A DNA stretch of 15,518 bases from Calditrichota bacterium (GTDB lineage: Bacteria > Calditrichota > Calditrichia > RBG-13-44-9 > J075), in contig RFIL01000075.1 in assembly GCA_003695285.1 (NCBI GenBank), positions 1 to 15,518 of the forward strand, written 5' to 3'. Both the position numbers and the translations under genes were made by a program. The notes below the pieces were generated by a model that worked only from the letters and a program-made list of their open reading frames with translations, did no database searches and was not told the DNA's origin. Below, piece after piece: positions 8,158 through 14,853 of the stretch. Positions within the stretch are counted from its first letter, which is position 1; each line of letters starts with the position of its first letter.

Positions 8158-9411
8158 ATGAAGATAAGGAAATTTTTTGTTCTGATTCATTACAGTCTAT
8201 TGATAGGTTTATTTCTCGTGATGAGTTCCTGTAAAGAGGGAGCCATTCGAGTTCAAACGGAAAAAGTGTTCCGGGATCGCATCGTGCAAACAGTCACCGG
8301 AACCGGAAAAATTTATCCGGTAACTGAAGTAAGGATAAGTGCACGAGTACCGGGAAAAATCATCCGAATTGCTGTTGAGGAAGGGGATTCTGTTAAGGCA
8401 GGACAACAACTGGTCTGGTTGGAACAGGAGCAGTATGAGGCTGAATTAGAAAGGGCCAAATCCGCATTACTTGAGGCAGAAGCAAATCTGACCCTCGCCA
8501 GACAGGAATTCCAACGCACGGAACAATTATACCAGCAGAACCTGACATCCCAGGCAGAGTTGGAAGCGGCGCGTGCCAGATATGACCAGGCACTCAGTCG
8601 CGTTAAGCAGGCAAAAGCCAATGTCAAGGAAGCCCAGACCTCTCTGGAACGAACGGTCCTATCTTCCCCGATTGATGGGGTGGTGATTCAAAAAAATAAA
8701 GAGGAAGGGGAAATTGCCCTGGGCTCGCAATTTCAGGAAGATGTGATACTGGTTGTTGCCCAGCTTTCTGAGATGGAGGTTCGAGTTGAGGTAAACGAGA
8801 ATGACATCGTTGAGGTGGTACCCGGTGATACTGCCTTTGTGGAAATCGATGCCTTTCCGGACACAACGTTCCGTGGAATCGTAACGGATATAGCTCATTC
8901 CGCTATCACCAAGGGCCAGGGAACCATCGAAGAAGTTACCAACTACGAAGTCCGGGTGAGATTAGTTGACAAACTTCCCACCTTCCGCCCGGGGATGTCC
9001 GCCACCGCTGATATCGCAACCGAAGTAAGAGAAAATGCCCTGAACCTACCAATTCAGAGTGTGACCGTTCGAGAAAGAGAAACACTGAAGATGAAGGAAG
9101 ATTTGGAATCTCCCGGAAGCCACAAAAGTGATACGGCAGCGGCTACCATCTCTTCCCCAAAGAAGAAAAAAGGTGTTGAGGATGATTTAGTTGAGGTTGT
9201 ATTTGTGGTGAAGAATGGTCGGGTAAAAATGCAACCGGTAAAGCTGGGCATCAGCGATGACAGTTATTACGAGGTCCTGTCCGGAGTGGAGGAGGGCGAT
9301 GAGGTGGTAACCGGGCCTTATAAAATTTTAAGCCAGACGTTGAAGGATGGGGATAAGGTGAGAGTCTTTAACCCGAGAAGAAAGAAAAGAACCACAGAGG
9401 AGGACGAATAA
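8158..9411 (+). CDS. Periplasmic adaptor (membrane fusion) lipoprotein, MacA/HlyD type
   Basis: Bridges an inner-membrane transporter to an outer-membrane channel in tripartite efflux systems. At 417 aa it starts with a lipoprotein-like signal peptide ending VMSSC, so C25 is the likely lipidated residue. Then follow the first half of the lipoyl domain (about 58-90, VPGKIIRIAVEEGDSV), an alpha-helical hairpin (about 91-165, Ala/Glu/Gln-rich), the second lipoyl half (about 166-185, SSPIDGVVI), a beta-barrel domain (about 200-290) and a membrane-proximal domain (about 345-405). Between the last two is an unusual low-complexity insert (about 308-342) with a KKKK stretch. The C-terminus is also highly charged. 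A GAGGT ribosome-binding site precedes the ATG. The ABC ATPase and permeases follow, indicating a MacAB-like system rather than an RND pump. Confidence 0.9.
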   Translation: MKIRKFFVLIHYSLLIGLFLVMSSCKEGAIRVQTEKVFRDRIVQTVTGTGKIYPVTEVRISARVPGKIIRIAVEEGDSVKAGQQLVWLEQEQYEAELERAKSALLEAEANLTLARQEFQRTEQLYQQNLTSQAELEAARARYDQALSRVKQAKANVKEAQTSLERTVLSSPIDGVVIQKNKEEGEIALGSQFQEDVILVVAQLSEMEVRVEVNENDIVEVVPGDTAFVEIDAFPDTTFRGIVTDIAHSAITKGQGTIEEVTNYEVRVRLVDKLPTFRPGMSATADIATEVRENALNLPIQSVTVRERETLKMKEDLESPGSHKSDTAAATISSPKKKKGVEDDLVEVVFVVKNGRVKMQPVKLGISDDSYYEVLSGVEEGDEVVTGPYKILSQTLKDGDKVRVFNPRRKKRTTEEDE

Positions 9412-9486
9412 CCTCTAACTCCGTAATCGTTTCATATTGAGCCTCTGTTTGTAAAAAACATGACCATACTGTTTTGAAAGGAACCT

Positions 9487-10191
9487 ATGTCGGATAACCC
9501 GTTGATTAAAATTGAGAATTTGCACAAAGTGTATTTTTTAGGGGCGACCAAAGTTCATGCCCTTCGAGGGATTGATTTGTCCATTGATAAAAATGAGTAT
9601 GTTGCGATCATGGGTCCCTCGGGGTGTGGCAAATCAACCCTGATGAATATCATCGGATGTCTGGATGTGCCAACCGTGGGAAAATACTGGCTCAACGGAA
9701 AGGATGTCAGTCAGTTGGGTGACAATGAGCTGGCTCAAATCCGTAATCGGGAAATTGGATTTATTTTTCAAACCTTTAACCTGTTGCCCAGAGCCAGTGC
9801 CCTGGCGAATGTTGAATTACCTTTAATCTATAATAAAACTCCTGCTGCCAAACGCCATGAATTGGCCAAACAGGCGCTGGAAAAAGTCGGACTGGCAGAC
9901 AGGATGCATCACAAACCGAATGAACTCTCCGGAGGGCAGCGTCAGCGAGTGGCAATCGCGCGAGCCCTGGTGAATAACCCCTCCATTATCCTGGCAGATG
10001 AACCCACCGGTAATCTCGATAGTAAAACCGGTGAAGAAATTATGGAGATACTCGACAACTTGCACGAGCAGGGAAATACCATCATCCTGGTGACCCATGA
10101 GAAAGCTATTGCCGAACATGCCAAAAAACGGATTTACCTGAGAGATGGTAAAATTGTGGGCGAAGAGGAACTGGTTAAAAGTGAAGGATGA
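9487..10191 (+). CDS. ABC transporter ATPase, MacB/LolD type
   Basis: Cytoplasmic nucleotide-binding subunit that powers the two permeases encoded downstream. The 234-aa protein has all motifs of an active ABC ATPase: Walker A GPSGCGKST (43-51), Q-loop Q95 in FIFQTFNLL, signature LSGGQRQRVAIARAL (147-161), Walker B IILADEPTGNLD (167-178) with the catalytic Glu, and the switch His204 in LVTHE. The LADEPTGNLD form and short length place it in the MacB/LolD/FtsE group, which drives mechanotransmission rather than classical membrane crossing. A ribosome-binding site AAAGGAA lies just before the ATG. The ATPase is a separate protein here, unlike E. coli MacB where it is fused to the permease. One ATPase gene serves two permease genes. 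Confidence 0.96.
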   Translation: MSDNPLIKIENLHKVYFLGATKVHALRGIDLSIDKNEYVAIMGPSGCGKSTLMNIIGCLDVPTVGKYWLNGKDVSQLGDNELAQIRNREIGFIFQTFNLLPRASALANVELPLIYNKTPAAKRHELAKQALEKVGLADRMHHKPNELSGGQRQRVAIARALVNNPSIILADEPTGNLDSKTGEEIMEILDNLHEQGNTIILVTHEKAIAEHAKKRIYLRDGKIVGEEELVKSEG

Positions 10192-10282
10192 TGGATTGAA
10201 AAACCAACATCGTGAAAGCAAAGCGAACAACAATAAAGGTGATCTATCCGTGAAGCAGAATTCATTCATTCTGTTGGATGTT

Positions 10283-10309
10283 CACCTGTATGAAAAAGGA
10301 TTCCAGGTG
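10283..10309 (+). promoter_or_regulatory. Hairpin that could mask the permease-1 ribosome-binding site
   Basis: CACCTG (10283-10288) and CAGGTG (10304-10309) are perfect complements with 15 bases between them. The right arm overlaps the Shine-Dalgarno AGGTGG (10305-10310) that lies just ahead of the ATG at 10312. Folding would hide this site, so it could set the amount of the first permease relative to the ATPase. The rest of the 120-base gap shows no promoter or terminator. Confidence 0.4.
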
Positions 10310-10311
10310 GT

Positions 10312-11520
10312 ATGATTGACTATTTTCGAGAGGCATGGTTAGTTTTTCGTTCCCACAAGGTTCGGTCCTTCCTTACGACCCTTGGAATTTTTATCGGGGT
10401 CACCACCATCATCATCATCTTTACCATCATCAAAAGCATCAATACCTATATAGTCGGGGAATTTTCCCAACTGGGTTCGACTACGATTTATGTGGATAAA
10501 TTTCCCTGGGTCATCACGGAAAATTTTTTTGAATACCGGAATCGACCACCGATTACCTTAAGGGAATATCAGGTACTGAAAAGAAAATTGGTGGGGATCC
10601 GTTGGATCTCTCCCATTGTCAATTATCAACGAAAAGTTACCTACAGGGATGAAGTGCTGGAACAGGTCATGATCGTTGGGAGCAATGAGGTCTATCCTGA
10701 AGTTGGAAACATCAGTGCAGATGTAGGACGCTGGTTCACAGCCCAGGAAGTTCGGAGTGCCAGAGCAGTTTGTGTGTTGGGAGTTCAGGTGGTAGAGGAA
10801 CTCTTCGGAAAAGAAGACCCACTGGGGAAGCGTATCAAAATTAACGGTTATCCTTACAAAGTGATTGGTCTCCTGGAGAAAAAAGGGAAATTCTTTGGTT
10901 TTGATATGGATAAACAAGTCATGATACCCTACACTTCTATGAGAGGGTATGCCTATCGATGGAGGGGGATATCCATCGGGATAAAAATTCCCCCCGAAAT
11001 GGACCTGGATGCGGTTAAAGAAGAAGTCCGTGGGATCATGCGCAGTGCACGTAAAATTCCACCGGGTGAGAAGGACAATTTTTCTATCAATCAACAGGAT
11101 ATGTTGACCGATTTTTACAAACAAATTACCGGAACTGCATATATCGTTATTTTTATTATAGGAGGAATTTCTCTGATCGTGGGTGGGATTGGCATCATGA
11201 ACATTATGCTGGTCTCCGTCACGGAGCGCACCCGGGAAATAGGTATTCGAAAAGCGGTTGGAGCCACTCGAAGCCATATCTTATTACAATTTTTGACTGA
11301 ATCAGTTACCATCAGCTCCATTGGTGGGATTCTGGGTGTCATTGCAGGAGTCTTACTAGCTAACATCCCACTCTCGATGATGAAACTCAGCGCTTCAGTC
11401 TCGGTAACGACAGTGCTTATCGGATATGGTTTTTCTGCATTTGTTGGCATTGTCTCAGGGTTATATCCTGCTCAGAAGGCAGCCCGTCAAAACCCAGTAG
11501 AAGCGCTTCGTTATGAATAG
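10312..11520 (+). CDS. MacB/FtsX-family ABC permease, first of two
   Basis: Inner-membrane subunit of the ABC machine. The 402-aa protein has the MacB topology: TM1 (about 21-43), a large periplasmic domain (about 45-270), then three C-terminal spans (about 274-300, 333-355 and 365-385). The cytoplasmic segment VSVTERTREIGIRKAVGA (301-318) is the FtsX-domain coupling region that meets the ATPase. The protein ends with the typical LYPAQKAARQNPVEALRYE. The AGGTGG ribosome-binding site gives good support for the ATG, but it may be sequestered by a hairpin. It is followed after 39 bases by a second, clearly paralogous permease, and the two probably form a heterodimer. The transported or extracted substrate cannot be told; macrolide export should not be assumed. 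Confidence 0.93.
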   Translation: MIDYFREAWLVFRSHKVRSFLTTLGIFIGVTTIIIIFTIIKSINTYIVGEFSQLGSTTIYVDKFPWVITENFFEYRNRPPITLREYQVLKRKLVGIRWISPIVNYQRKVTYRDEVLEQVMIVGSNEVYPEVGNISADVGRWFTAQEVRSARAVCVLGVQVVEELFGKEDPLGKRIKINGYPYKVIGLLEKKGKFFGFDMDKQVMIPYTSMRGYAYRWRGISIGIKIPPEMDLDAVKEEVRGIMRSARKIPPGEKDNFSINQQDMLTDFYKQITGTAYIVIFIIGGISLIVGGIGIMNIMLVSVTERTREIGIRKAVGATRSHILLQFLTESVTISSIGGILGVIAGVLLANIPLSMMKLSASVSVTTVLIGYGFSAFVGIVSGLYPAQKAARQNPVEALRYE

Positions 11521-11559
11521 TTTGATAAATAATCATCCAAACACAGCGTCTTATCGGTT

Positions 11560-12789
11560 ATGGATTATATAGAATTAATTCGCACTGCTTTTACTCAAAT
11601 TCGAGCCCATCGGATGCGATCCTTTTTGACAACTCTGGGGATCGTCATTGGAATCGGCACAGTGATTCTGATTGTCTCGGTGCTGGAAGGGTTCCGTTCC
11701 TCCATAGAACATGATTTAAATGTTCTGGGCGCCAATACCTTTCAGGTGCAACGATATGATTTTTCCAATCAAGGATTTGAAGAAGCCGGTCGCAGGCAAT
11801 ATCGAAAACGGTTGACTCGTGATCTGGCGGATGCTATTCGTGAGAATTGTGCTTCCGTAAAACTGGTAGGAGCCGAAAACTGGAAGCATGGTCAGGTGAT
11901 TGCTTATAAAGGTGAAAAAACCAATCCCAATATTTCGGTAGGAGGGGCCACTCCGGAATTTGCCCTGACCAATGGCTATTTTATTGCTGAGGGGAGATTC
12001 TTGACCAGTCAGGATGTCCATCTCCATCGAAAAGTGGTGATCCTGGGGATGGATGTGGTGGATAAATTATTCCCTCTTCAGGAACCATTAGGAAGAGAGG
12101 TGCGGATTGCCGGTCAGAAATTTCGAGTTGTGGGTGTGTTTGATCGTCAGGGAAGTTCAACCTTCGGACAATCGAGAGACGATCTGGTTGTCATTCCCAT
12201 TACCACCTGGGAGGAACTCTTCGGCAAGAATCATTCGGTGAATATCACCGTAATGGCCAAAAGTCCGGAATTATATGAAACCGCCCAGGCAGAAGTGATA
12301 GGAATTTTACGCAAAAAAAGAAAAGTGCCTCCCGGAGAAGAAAACGATTTCTTTATCTTCTCTAACGAAACTCTGGTGGAATCGTTTAATAACATTGCTC
12401 AAAAAATTCAATTAGCCGGTATTGGTATTGGTATCATCAGCTTAATTGTTGGTGGTATTGGGGTGATGAACATCATGTTGGTGTCAGTTACAGAACGCAC
12501 CAGAGAGATTGGGATTCGGAAAGCGGTGGGGGCACGAGAGCAAGACATTCTTAAGCAGTTTCTAATGGAAGCGATAACTTTATGTCTTGTAGGCGGGATT
12601 CTGGGATTTCTGGTGGGAATTGGACTGGCGGCCATCATTTCAGTACTGGCAAAGTTTCCCATGGCGGTACCGCTCTGGTCTATTGTGGCATCATTAGTGG
12701 TTACCACTCTTATCGGGCTGGCTTCAGGATTGTATCCTGCTCGCAAAGCCGCACGCCTTCAACCCATTGAAACCTTGCGATACGAATAA
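11560..12789 (+). CDS. MacB/FtsX-family ABC permease, second of two
   Basis: The 409-aa paralogue of the preceding gene has the same layout: TM1 (about 22-43), periplasmic MacB-type core domain (about 45-280), and three C-terminal spans (about 283-309, 338-362 and 370-392). The coupling segment VSVTERTREIGIRKAVGA (308-325) is identical in both proteins, while the periplasmic domains differ considerably. That pattern fits a heterodimer using a shared ATPase. There is no clear Shine-Dalgarno before the ATG. The N-terminal alignment with the first permease (the R..R.FLTTLGI segment) supports this start, and translation may depend on coupling to the upstream gene 39 bases away. It is the last gene of the operon. 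The next gene, the cytochrome, is convergent and the two share the hairpin at 12804-12830. Confidence 0.93.
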   Translation: MDYIELIRTAFTQIRAHRMRSFLTTLGIVIGIGTVILIVSVLEGFRSSIEHDLNVLGANTFQVQRYDFSNQGFEEAGRRQYRKRLTRDLADAIRENCASVKLVGAENWKHGQVIAYKGEKTNPNISVGGATPEFALTNGYFIAEGRFLTSQDVHLHRKVVILGMDVVDKLFPLQEPLGREVRIAGQKFRVVGVFDRQGSSTFGQSRDDLVVIPITTWEELFGKNHSVNITVMAKSPELYETAQAEVIGILRKKRKVPPGEENDFFIFSNETLVESFNNIAQKIQLAGIGIGIISLIVGGIGVMNIMLVSVTERTREIGIRKAVGAREQDILKQFLMEAITLCLVGGILGFLVGIGLAAIISVLAKFPMAVPLWSIVASLVVTTLIGLASGLYPARKAARLQPIETLRYE

Positions 12790-12793
12790 GGAC

Positions 12794-12830
12794 AAAAAGA
12801 AAAGCGCCCGGACCATTCGAATCCGGGCGC
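12794..12830 (-). terminator. Intrinsic terminator between convergent permease and cytochrome genes
   Basis: A perfect 9-bp GC-rich stem (GCGCCCGGA 12804-12812, TCCGGGCGC 12822-12830) with a 9-base loop. On the minus strand it is followed by TTTTCTTTTT (complement of 12794-12803), making a strong terminator for the cytochrome gene. On the plus strand the stem lies 15 bases past the permease stop but lacks a T-run, so it may only partly stop that operon. Confidence 0.85.
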
Positions 12831-12868
12831 ATTGTGGATTGAGTTCCCTCCGAACAACGAGTATCCAT

Positions 12869-14332
12869 TTACCGAATCAAGACCATCTTCTTCGTGAGAG
12901 AGACATCGTCGGACTCTAACCGGTAGATATAGACACCACTGCTTAAGTTTTCCGGGGAGAAATCTACCGTATGGAGACCAGGGGTCATTGTACCATCCAC
13001 CAGTACCGCCACTTCCTGACCTAAGAGGTCATAGACGGCCAGCCGGACTTTACTCGTTTTCGGTAATGCAAATTCGATTTTGGTTGAGGGGTTAAAGGGG
13101 TTCGGGTAATTCTGGAAGAGCTGGAATTCTGTGGGAACTTCAGCCACTCCCGGAATACCGACAAAACCGCCATTGTGAGTATTGGGTGCCCAGGCGGCCG
13201 CCCAGTTGACCGATTTATCTTGATGGCAGGGTAAGCACACAAAATCCAGGGTCACCTTGGCGTGACCTTCGGCATCCAATTTCACCTGACCACCGTCCGG
13301 AGTGAACATCGAATCACGGGTTACAGGATCCGTATTGATAAGCCAGATATGGGTTCGAACGTCACCCATCCAGCCATTACCTTCCTGTGTGCCCACAGCA
13401 GATTTGCTGGCATAGGGCATGTGACAATCAATACATTCTATATTTTTCGGTTGTCCATTTAACAGCACTTCATATCCCTGGTGGCAGGTTTCGCAATCTT
13501 GTTTGATACCGGAAAGTCCGGGGCTGGCAGCATCAGGATAAAGGAGTGGGATATGAGTATCATGACAGGAAGCACAGGTCAGGTCCGGTGCATTACCGTC
13601 ACCATGTTTGGATGCTTTCATTTCATTGAATTGTTCATGGTGGCGGATATACCCATTAGAAGCCGGAATCACGTTGGTCTTGCTTCCACGATGGTGACAA
13701 TCTCCACAGCGGGTATAGGCCAGACTATCACCGGTAATGGGGGGTGGGGTTGTCGTCGGGCTTGCCACGTGGAGACTTCCCGGGCCATGGCAACCTTCAC
13801 AGCGAATACCGGGTTCACTAAAAGTACCCAGATTAGGTGTGGTGGGATGCCAGGAACCATTGGGGTCAGGTCCGGTAGTATGGCACTGGAAGCAATTGTA
13901 ATTATAGGGTTTGTCTTCACCAAGATGATAGGCTACCCATTGCGGAGTTCCTCTCGGGAACAGATTATACTGCGCGCTGTCATCAGCCGTGAAGATTTTA
14001 CCATCTGCCGCTTGTACAAAACGGGCTTTCCAACCATACCCTCCGATGACATAAACATAATCATTCCAATCTGGAGCCGCAGGGGGTGGAAAAGGTACTC
14101 CCGGGCTGGTATTGGGGGGATACACAGGGGGTGCCCCATTTACTTCGTTTAATTTGTAAGGATGCCCGGTTTTGCTGTACTCCTCCCAGATGTTATAGTT
14201 CACATTGGGATTTACAGAGTTATGACACAAGGCACATTGGTCGGAGCCAACATAGTCCTGACCCATCACAGCAACCGGTAGTCCGATAACCACAAGAATG
14301 GTTATCATCGTAACAAGTAAAGCTCTCATCAT
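12869..14332 (-). CDS. Secreted octaheme cytochrome c with T9SS sorting domain
   Basis: Exported electron-transfer protein, 487 aa. An N-terminal signal peptide (about 1-24, ending AVMG) precedes eight CXXCH heme-c motifs at C33, C147, C178, C209, C253, C280, C300 and C366. Candidate distal His ligands, such as H57 in KTGH, are scattered between them. The YVIGGYGWKARF segment (94-105) and the CIDCHMP motif (300-306) recall multiheme cytochromes of the c554-like class, but I cannot name a specific enzyme. Residues about 402-487 form a type IX secretion (Por) sorting domain: FQLFQNYPNPFNPSTKI, then a beta-sandwich ending KKMVLIR. This predicts translocation across the outer membrane and surface attachment or release, suited to extracellular electron transfer. 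An AAGGAG ribosome-binding site lies 8 bases before the first of two adjacent ATGs. A divergent heme-c sensor gene lies upstream. Confidence 0.93.
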   Translation of the reverse strand: MMRALLVTMITILVVIGLPVAVMGQDYVGSDQCALCHNSVNPNVNYNIWEEYSKTGHPYKLNEVNGAPPVYPPNTSPGVPFPPPAAPDWNDYVYVIGGYGWKARFVQAADGKIFTADDSAQYNLFPRGTPQWVAYHLGEDKPYNYNCFQCHTTGPDPNGSWHPTTPNLGTFSEPGIRCEGCHGPGSLHVASPTTTPPPITGDSLAYTRCGDCHHRGSKTNVIPASNGYIRHHEQFNEMKASKHGDGNAPDLTCASCHDTHIPLLYPDAASPGLSGIKQDCETCHQGYEVLLNGQPKNIECIDCHMPYASKSAVGTQEGNGWMGDVRTHIWLINTDPVTRDSMFTPDGGQVKLDAEGHAKVTLDFVCLPCHQDKSVNWAAAWAPNTHNGGFVGIPGVAEVPTEFQLFQNYPNPFNPSTKIEFALPKTSKVRLAVYDLLGQEVAVLVDGTMTPGLHTVDFSPENLSSGVYIYRLESDDVSLTKKMVLIR

Positions 14333-14348
14333 TCTGACTCCTTGTTTT

Positions 14349-14373
14349 TAGTTAACTTAGTATTAATTAACTA
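14349..14373. promoter_or_regulatory. Inverted repeat just upstream of the cytochrome gene
   Basis: TAGTTAA (14349-14355) and TTAACTA (14367-14373) form a perfect 7-bp inverted repeat with an 11-base spacer, beginning about 17 bases before the cytochrome start codon. It could be an operator or an mRNA leader structure. The region is AT-rich, so chance is possible. Confidence 0.3.
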
Positions 14374-14788
14374 CGACGCTTGAGAATAAAAACAAATGCA
14401 ATGCCATTGAAGGAAAAATTCAGTAATGCTATGTTATTTAAAGATTTATAAGTTTTGCAAAAAATCGAATATAGGGAAGGGAAAGAGACACTCATGCCTC
14501 ACTGGATGTATCTGTGAGGTTAATTTTAGAAATATCAAATGGTTATCTACTGGGACATTTAAGCGACACTGAGAAATGAATGTCACATAATAAAGAAGGT
14601 ATTGGTGCCACATTTTTTCTCAAAGAACACGATTGAGTGTTGGTGGTAATTGTAATAAAATTAATTGATTAAATCTCTTTTTAAACTTTTGACATGACTT
14701 AATATGGCATCAATTCTGAGAAAATGAGTTGTTTTTAATTGAGATATAATATTTTGTTTTTTAAAGAATAAGCTCTGATTATCAGATG

Positions 14789-14804
14789 TGGCAGGAAATT
14801 TGTT
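14789..14804 (+). promoter_or_regulatory. Weak sigma-54-like -24/-12 element before the sensor gene
   Basis: TGGCAGGAAATTTGTT resembles the -24/-12 pattern TGGCAC-N5-TTGCW. The GG has the right 10-base spacing to the -12 dinucleotide, but that dinucleotide is GT instead of GC. It lies 50 bases before the sensor ATG. It could easily be chance. Confidence 0.2.
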
Positions 14805-14853
14805 TTATTAAATGTGGCGATAAAATCAGAGTAAAATTAAAAGAGCCTTCGAA

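Larger units (their letters stand above)
14333..14853. other. Divergent intergenic region between cytochrome and sensor genes
   Basis: About 520 AT-rich bases with no credible gene on either strand. It holds the inverted repeat at 14349-14373, a 6-bp stem CCTCAC/GTGAGG (14497-14519) and several ATGTGGC/ATGTGAC-like words in both orientations: near 14590, 14610, 14787 and 14812. It also holds a possible -24/-12 element at 14789-14804. No confident sigma-70 promoter was found. Its size and recurring words suggest regulatory sites for both genes. Confidence 0.5.

Noticed and set aside
10558..11277. Minus-strand open frame of 239 codons under permease 1
   Set aside because: It is wholly inside the conserved permease gene, resembles no family and has a His/Asn/Phe-rich composition typical of a shadow frame.
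8158..12789. Naming the transporter macAB (macrolide export)
   Set aside because: The ATPase is a separate protein, there are two different permeases and no substrate evidence. MacB-type systems export many things, so a gene symbol would overstate the case.
13481..14152. Plus-strand open frame of 223 codons over the cytochrome gene
   Set aside because: The opposite frame encodes seven of the eight heme motifs and has a signal peptide and ribosome-binding site. The plus frame is a shadow.
12869..14332. Calling the cytochrome a hydroxylamine oxidoreductase or nitrite reductase
   Set aside because: Eight hemes alone are not diagnostic. I see no CXXCK motif as in NrfA and no hydroxylamine oxidoreductase-type crosslink tyrosine context that I can place.
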